A stretch of 64,000 nt of DNA. Source: Robiginitalea sp. GTDB taxonomy: Bacteria; Bacteroidota; Bacteroidia; Flavobacteriales; Flavobacteriaceae. The stretch is taken from NCBI GenBank assembly GCA_024642005.1, contig JAHECA010000007.1:1-64000 (forward strand), in the 5' to 3' direction. Within the stretch, counting starts at the first letter, position 1. Each line of letters starts with the position of its first letter. Under the pieces are notes generated by a model, which saw nothing but the letters and a program-made list of their open reading frames with translations, was not told where the DNA came from and made no database searches. Below are positions 59,219 to 64,000 of this stretch, in pieces. The translations under genes and the position numbers were made by a program.

Positions 59219-60552
59219 TCCTTCGCACCCTTAACTTCGTCCAGGTGATCATCCCAATGCCTAGGGTGGGGTTTGCCCAGCTTACCTACCGATTTGGCAA
59301 CCAACATCGAGACTGTGGCATCGCCGGTAACATTCACAACGGTACGGCACATGTCAAGCGGGCGGTCGACAGCAAAGATTAGCGCCAGGCCGATGGCCAG
59401 TTTGTCGGGGGGAAAGCCAATCGATTCCAGCACAATTACCAGCATCACCATGCCGGCGCCCGGTACCGCCGCCGAGCCGATAGATGCCAGCAGGGCTGTA
59501 AGGATTATCGTGAGTTGGTCGCCAAAAGTCAATTCGAAGCCAAGTGCCTGCGAAATAAAAACGGCTGCGACCCCCTGATACAGGCTGGTCCCGTCCATAT
59601 TGATGGTGGCACCCACCGGCAACACGAAGCTCGATACTTCCTTATCTACCCCAATGTGCTCCTCTACCCGCTCCATGGTAACCGGCAGCGTGGCTGCACT
59701 CGAGCTGGTCGAGAAGGCCAGCAGTTGAGCAGGGCTGATGCGGCTGAGGAATGAAAAAGGATTATAACGGGTAAAGGTATATACCACCACACTGTAAAAA
59801 ACGATCATGAGCAACAGGCCGAGCACCACCACCCCGGCATATTTGAGCAATGCCAGAAGGAGGTCGGGGTCTCCGGAAGAGACAACCACGTTGGCCAGCA
59901 ACGCAAAAACGGCTATGGGGGCGGTAAGCATAATCAGGTCTACCATTTTGAGGACGACATCATTCAGGGCATCAAAAAAGTCCTTGAGCGGTTTGGCGTA
60001 TTGCTCCCCAATGAGCAGCATGGAGATTCCGAAAAAGATGGTGAAAAAGATCACCTGCAGCATGAGGCCATTGTCACTTACGGCCCTGAAAGCGTTGTCG
60101 GGAACCATGTCTACCAGAAACTGGAGCCGGCCACTTTGAGTCTGGCGCCCTGCCTCTTCTATTTTGGACGTAACCCCCGCGTCGGAAGCATATGTGGAGG
60201 TAAGCTCTGCGATGGTTTCCTGGGAAATGCCCACACCCGGCTTCAGGATGTTTACCAGCAACAGGCCGATACTGATGGCAATAATGGTGGTAATGATATA
60301 GATGGCAATGGTGCGCAAACCGATTTTGCGGAACTTACTGATATCTTTCAGGTCTGATATTCCTTTGATCAACGACGCCAGGATAAGCGGGATGGCAATC
60401 AGTTTAAGGAGTTTCACGAAGATGGTCCCGAAGGGGTTAATCCATTCCTGGACGAATCCGGACCCCCAGGACGGGTAGGTCATCACAAAGCCGAAAACGA
60501 TGCCCAGCAACATGCCGATGAGGATTTGCCAGTGCAATTCGATTTTCTTCAT
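59215..60552 (-). CDS. Dicarboxylate/amino acid:cation symporter (DAACS family)
   Basis: 445 residues, eight helices and two hairpins as in GltP/DctA/GltPh. 'FSTSSSAATLPVTM' is the Ser-rich HP1 loop, 'LPVGATINMDGTSLYQG' is helix 7 with the NMDGT sodium motif, 'SIGSAAVPGAGMVML' is HP2, and 'DRPLDMCRTVVNVTGDA' is helix 8 with the substrate-binding Asp and Arg. The Arg in helix 8 favours acidic substrates (glutamate, aspartate, C4-dicarboxylates). Cytoplasmic-membrane Na+ or H+ symport. Confidence 0.93.
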   Translation of the reverse strand: MKKIELHWQILIGMLLGIVFGFVMTYPSWGSGFVQEWINPFGTIFVKLLKLIAIPLILASLIKGISDLKDISKFRKIGLRTIAIYIITTIIAISIGLLLVNILKPGVGISQETIAELTSTYASDAGVTSKIEEAGRQTQSGRLQFLVDMVPDNAFRAVSDNGLMLQVIFFTIFFGISMLLIGEQYAKPLKDFFDALNDVVLKMVDLIMLTAPIAVFALLANVVVSSGDPDLLLALLKYAGVVVLGLLLMIVFYSVVVYTFTRYNPFSFLSRISPAQLLAFSTSSSAATLPVTMERVEEHIGVDKEVSSFVLPVGATINMDGTSLYQGVAAVFISQALGFELTFGDQLTIILTALLASIGSAAVPGAGMVMLVIVLESIGFPPDKLAIGLALIFAVDRPLDMCRTVVNVTGDATVSMLVAKSVGKLGKPHPRHWDDHLDEVKGAKD

Positions 60553-60612
60553 AAGGAATGGTTTTAAGGGGGAAGATACTATTTTGGCCTTAAAACCCCC
60601 AAGCCGGGCTGT

Positions 60613-61677
60613 CTATAATTTGGAAAGCCGGGCCAGCAGGGCCAGATCTGCCAATGTCAGGGCAGCCATGGCTTCCACGATCGGGACGGCCCGCGGCACC
60701 ACACAGGGGTCGTGCCTGCCTTTTCCCTGCACCTGAACGGGGTTGCCCGCTTTGTCGATTGACTCATAGGCCTGCAGCAAAGTAGCCACGGGTTTGAAGG
60801 CAACCCTGAAATAGACGTCCATGCCATTACTGATGCCCCCCTGTACACCTCCGCTGTGATTCGTTTTGGTGGTGCCGTCGGCATTATAGGCATCGTTATG
60901 CTCGCTTCCCTTCATACAAACGCCGTCAAAGCCGCTGCCGTACTCGAAGCCCTTTACGGCGTTAATCGACAGCATAGCCTGCCCCAGGCGGGCGTGCAGC
61001 TTGTCAAATACGGGTTCGCCCAGCCCGACCGGGACATTTCGTATCACGCAGCTCACCACCCCACCGATGGTGTCGCCCTCCTTGCGCACCTGCCTGATAT
61101 AGGCCTCCATGCGGGCAGCCATCTCAGGGTCGGGGCAACGCACGTCGTTTGTTTCGGTCAGGGATAAGTCGAGCTCGGAGTGCGGTTTTTCAAGCCGCAA
61201 ATTCCCGACCTGGGAAACATAGGCCTGAAAAGTAACCCCGGGCAGGAGTTGTCGGGCAATGCTCCCCCCTACTACCCGGCTTACGGTTTCGCGGGCCGAG
61301 CTTCGGCCCCCGCCCCGATAATCGCGAAAGCCGTATTTCTGATCATAGACATAATCGGCGTGCGATGGGCGGTAGGAATCTGCGATATGTGAGTAGTCGT
61401 GTGACTTCTGGTCCTGGTTACTTACCAGGAAACCGATGGGCGTTCCGGTGGTTACCCCTTCGAACAGGCCGGAGAAGAACTCCACCTGGTCGGCTTCCTT
61501 GCGCTGGGTTACTATGGCCGACTGCCCCGGTCGCCGCCTGTCCAGTTGGTGCTGAATGGCTTCCAAATCGAGCCGAAGACCCGCCGGGCAGCCGTCGAGC
61601 ACCCCTCCAAGCCCCTTCCCATGCGATTCCCCGAAGGTGGTCAATCTGAGTACTGTCCCAAACGTATTTCCCGCCAT
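60613..61677 (-). CDS. aroC: Chorismate synthase
   Basis: 354 residues. FMN-dependent enzyme closing the shikimate pathway (EPSP to chorismate). '[20 protein letters not shown]', '[17 protein letters not shown]', '[33 protein letters not shown]' region, '[11 protein letters not shown]' and '[21 protein letters not shown]' match AroC throughout. Upstream 60 nt separate it from the symporter gene, so both may share a transcript. Confidence 0.97.
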   Translation of the reverse strand: MAGNTFGTVLRLTTFGESHGKGLGGVLDGCPAGLRLDLEAIQHQLDRRRPGQSAIVTQRKEADQVEFFSGLFEGVTTGTPIGFLVSNQDQKSHDYSHIADSYRPSHADYVYDQKYGFRDYRGGGRSSARETVSRVVGGSIARQLLPGVTFQAYVSQVGNLRLEKPHSELDLSLTETNDVRCPDPEMAARMEAYIRQVRKEGDTIGGVVSCVIRNVPVGLGEPVFDKLHARLGQAMLSINAVKGFEYGSGFDGVCMKGSEHNDAYNADGTTKTNHSGGVQGGISNGMDVYFRVAFKPVATLLQAYESIDKAGNPVQVQGKGRHDPCVVPRAVPIVEAMAALTLADLALLARLSKL

Positions 61678-61840
61678 GACACGTGGATTAAAGTGATTGC
61701 CTGATATTTTTCAGAAAATCAAAGGTACCCCGAATCGCTTTCCAAAGCAAGGCTCCCCAGGCTAATAATGGCTTAACAAACCGGAAGGTTGCTTAATCCC
61801 TGCTTAACCCAAGCATAGCCAAATGTTAAACACGCTGGCA

Positions 61841-61870
61841 TTTGCATGCTACCGCTTGGTATTAATTTTG
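61841..61870 (+). promoter_or_regulatory. Promoter of the LpxH-like gene; decides a TTG start
   Basis: TTTG at 61841-61844, 18-nt spacer, exact TAATTTTG at 61863-61870. This is the best -33/-7 pair in the window. It lies downstream of the ATG at 61846, so translation must begin later, at TTG 61891. Confidence 0.6.
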
Positions 61871-61890
61871 TCGCAGCTTATTCCCCTACT

Positions 61891-62733
61891 TTGAAAAAAC
61901 GGAAGATAGACATTGCTGTAATATCTGATGTGCACCTGGGAACAACCGGTTGCCACGCCGAGGAACTCCTTGCCTATCTGAGCAGCATTAATCCAGCTAC
62001 CCTGGTGCTCAACGGCGATATCATCGACCTGTGGCATCTCAAAAAAAGTCACTTTCCAACAGCCCATACCAGGGTGCTCAAAAAAATCCTGGGCATGGCT
62101 GCCACCGGTACCCAGGTCTATTATATTACCGGCAATCACGACGAAAAGCTCCGCCGATTTAAGGGCACCAACCTCGGGAATTTCCAGGTAGTCAATAAGC
62201 TGCTCCTGCAGCTAGACGGGAAACAAGCCTGGATTTTTCACGGAGATGTGTTTGACCACGCTACCCGACCCGCAAAGTGGCTTACCCGCCTGGGTGGTTT
62301 CGGATATGGCTTGCTGCTCAGGGGCAACCGGCTTATCAATGGGTTACTGACCCTGCTAGGCCGCCCCAGATTCTCCAGAGCCGGACAGATTAAAAACCTG
62401 AAATTCCCAGGCGATCGGCAGGTGCGCAGCTTTGAAAAAACGGCAGCCGACCTGGCTATCGAAAATCGTTACGAATACGTGATTTGCGGCCATATCCACC
62501 ATCCCAAGAAGGAATGGGTGGAAACCTCGAAGGGACGGGTACTCTATATGAATTCAGGTGACTGGCTGGAACACCTTACGGCCCTGGAATACGCCTTCAA
62601 GCGCTGGAAGCTCTACCGATACAGCGAAGACAAGCTTTCTCCCTTCTTTGCCGACGAGGAGCTCAAGGAAATGAACATCGAGGAGCTAATTGCATCGATA
62701 GCAAACCGGCAAACCTCCAACCCTCCTTCTTAA
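61891..62733 (+). CDS. LpxH-like metallophosphatase (UDP-2,3-diacylglucosamine diphosphatase family)
   Basis: Start set at TTG 61891 (KKRKIDIAVISDVHLG), 21 nt after the promoter; the ATG at 61846 overlaps the promoter. 280 residues. Calcineurin-type dimetal motifs: 'SDVHLG', 'LNGDIIDLW', 'YITGNHDE', 'IFHGDVFD', 'CGHIHHPKKE'. Members cleave UDP-diacylglucosamine to lipid X and UMP in lipid A synthesis; flavobacterial homologues are often called UDP-2,3-diacylglucosamine diphosphatase but may act on other substrates. The stop shares TTAA with the convergent gene. Confidence 0.85.
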   Translation: MKKRKIDIAVISDVHLGTTGCHAEELLAYLSSINPATLVLNGDIIDLWHLKKSHFPTAHTRVLKKILGMAATGTQVYYITGNHDEKLRRFKGTNLGNFQVVNKLLLQLDGKQAWIFHGDVFDHATRPAKWLTRLGGFGYGLLLRGNRLINGLLTLLGRPRFSRAGQIKNLKFPGDRQVRSFEKTAADLAIENRYEYVICGHIHHPKKEWVETSKGRVLYMNSGDWLEHLTALEYAFKRWKLYRYSEDKLSPFFADEELKEMNIEELIASIANRQTSNPPS

Positions 62734-64000
62734 TCCCTTCCAGGACTCAAGGGGAGCAGCGCCTCCCGCAGTATGCTCACCGGATGGCGCGCCTGCCTTC
62801 CGGTTCCGTCCTGGATCTGGTGCCGGCAACTGGTGCCATTGGCCGCCAGTAGCATTGCCGGGTCACTCTTGGCAATGGCAGGGAACAACTTTAGGCCACC
62901 CACCTGCATACTCACCTCATAATGCTCCCGCTCATATCCAAAAGAACCGGCCATGCCACAGCATCCGGATGGGATAATGGTCACCTGGTAATTCTCGGGC
63001 AGGTTCAGCACATCAAAGGTTACCTTCTGGTCGGAAAGGGCTTTTTGGTAGCAATGGTTGTGAATTTTAACCTCCCGCCTTTCACGGGTAAACTGCTCGG
63101 GGCGTATGCGGCCTGCAGACGCCTCTCGTGCCAGGAATTCTTCGATCAAAAAGGCGTTGTCTGCTATGGCTTCAGACTGAGATTCGGGAAGGCCGAATCG
63201 GCGGTATTCATCCCGGAAGGTCAGTACTGCCGAAGGTTCCAGCCCAAGGAGCGGCACGCCTTCCCGGGCAAGGGCCTCCAGGGAAGGAGCATTTTCAAGC
63301 GCCAGGGCCCTTGCCTGCTCCAGAAACCCTTTTGAAATAAAGGTCCGGCCACTTTCGGCATAGTGCAGGCGCACCGTGTAACCGAGCCCGTGAAGGAGTT
63401 CCATGGCATCCTGGGCCTGCTGTATGTCGAGGTAGCGTGTAAACTCATCGATGTAGAGGGCCACAGCCGGCCCCGCAACCTTGTTTCCCACCTGCAATTC
63501 TTTCAAATGCCGGTCGAAATCGAACCGGTGCACCCTGGGCATGCGGCGCCGGGGTGCCACGCCAATCAGCCGTTTAACCAGGCTGCCCGTAGGTGGAAAC
63601 GCCTGGAAACCATTGGCCAGCCAGGCTATTTTACTGGTCAGGGCATTAATTCGCGTATTGTATGCAAACAACTTGTTTCTGAGTGCGAATCCGTGTACTT
63701 TTTGATACTGGTAGCTGAATTCTGCTTTGAGGGTGGCCACATCTACATTGCTCGGGCATTCCCGCGCACAGGCCTTGCAGCTCAGACAAAGATCGAAGAC
63801 CTGTTTCAGCTCGGGCTGATCAAAAGCATTTGCGCCTTTCGGATTGGTTAACATTTCCCTGAGGGTATTGGCTCGCCCCCGGGTGGTGTCCTTTTCGTTA
63901 CGCGTGGCCTGGTAGCTCGGGCACATGGCACCGGGCATGGCATGCGATTTGCGGCAATCACCACTGCCGTTGCACTTTTCCGCCGCCCTCAGAATGCCCT
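62730..64000 (-). CDS. FAD-linked oxidase with Fe-S domains, C-terminal part (cut by window end)
   Basis: The frame is open to base 64000, so the gene starts outside. The visible 423 residues begin '...GILRAAEKCNGSGDCRK' (first Fe-S Cys cluster), then 'GAMCPSYQATRNE', the second cluster 'CLSCKACARECPSNVD', and CCG-type redox segments 'HNHCYQKAL' and 'PSGCCGMAGSFGYER'. This is the layout of large FAD + [4Fe-4S] proteins (about 970-1000 residues; D-lactate/glycolate/2-hydroxyacid dehydrogenases such as YdiJ types), whose FAD domain would precede. Convergent with the LpxH-like gene. Confidence 0.88.
   Translation of the reverse strand, partial: GILRAAEKCNGSGDCRKSHAMPGAMCPSYQATRNEKDTTRGRANTLREMLTNPKGANAFDQPELKQVFDLCLSCKACARECPSNVDVATLKAEFSYQYQKVHGFALRNKLFAYNTRINALTSKIAWLANGFQAFPPTGSLVKRLIGVAPRRRMPRVHRFDFDRHLKELQVGNKVAGPAVALYIDEFTRYLDIQQAQDAMELLHGLGYTVRLHYAESGRTFISKGFLEQARALALENAPSLEALAREGVPLLGLEPSAVLTFRDEYRRFGLPESQSEAIADNAFLIEEFLAREASAGRIRPEQFTRERREVKIHNHCYQKALSDQKVTFDVLNLPENYQVTIIPSGCCGMAGSFGYEREHYEVSMQVGGLKLFPAIAKSDPAMLLAANGTSCRHQIQDGTGRQARHPVSILREALLPLSPGRD

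Overview
The window reads as a chromosomal segment of a marine-type, relatively GC-rich member of the Flavobacteriaceae (Bacteroidota). Evidence: promoters of the TTTG / TAnnTTTG type, few Shine-Dalgarno sequences, many lipoprotein and outer-membrane families typical of the phylum (DUF4251, DUF2807, DUF5916, DUF1835, SUI1-like, MutS2 without Smr, fused E1 alpha/beta, EF-G paralogue). A Robiginitalea-like genus would fit the base composition, but that is only a guess. No rRNA, tRNA, CRISPR array, insertion sequence, phage or integrase gene was seen.

Layout. 1-8.0 kb: serine hydrolase, a tightly overlapping cell-wall operon (3D-domain lipoprotein, amidase, M14 peptidase), a VWA lipoprotein, and a TsdA-like dihaem cytochrome coupled to an outer-membrane porin. 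8.3-23.9 kb: a molybdenum-cofactor and carbon monoxide dehydrogenase island: moaD, moaA, mobA, moeB-rhodanese; moeA with a Cys-containing membrane protein on the other strand; xdhC; a cysteine desulfurase; then coxM-coxS-coxL-coxG-coxD-coxE-coxF and a MocA-type cytidylyltransferase. CoxL carries the AYRCSFR loop that marks form I, CO-oxidising Mo-Cu enzymes. Together the genes can build molybdopterin in part (moaC, moaE and mogA are not here), attach a nucleotide, supply sulfur, assemble the Mo-S-Cu site and make the enzyme. CoxF is an XdhC protein fused to a YHS metal-binding domain.

23.9-40 kb: amidohydrolase, a lipoprotein, two tandem 37-codon genes for an unrecognised basic microprotein family (25957-26241, minus strand, too short for ordinary ORF callers), a dipeptidase, SDR, OsmC, EamA transporter, DUF5916 outer-membrane protein, PQQ-type sugar dehydrogenase, EF-G paralogue, class V aminotransferase, ArsR and Crp regulators. 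40-48.5 kb: a MarR-cupin-RidA operon behind two perfect palindromes exactly 20 bp apart, tandem DUF4251 lipoproteins, small uncharacterised proteins, MFS and TerC membrane proteins. 48.5-64 kb: mostly housekeeping: hibernation factor, branched-chain-type 2-oxoacid dehydrogenase E1, 2OG-Fe oxygenase, SUI1, nucleoside phosphorylase, Ung, MutS2, DAACS symporter, chorismate synthase, LpxH-like phosphatase and the 3' part of a large FAD/Fe-S oxidase cut by the window end.

All family calls are from reading translated sequence and motifs by eye; no database search was possible.
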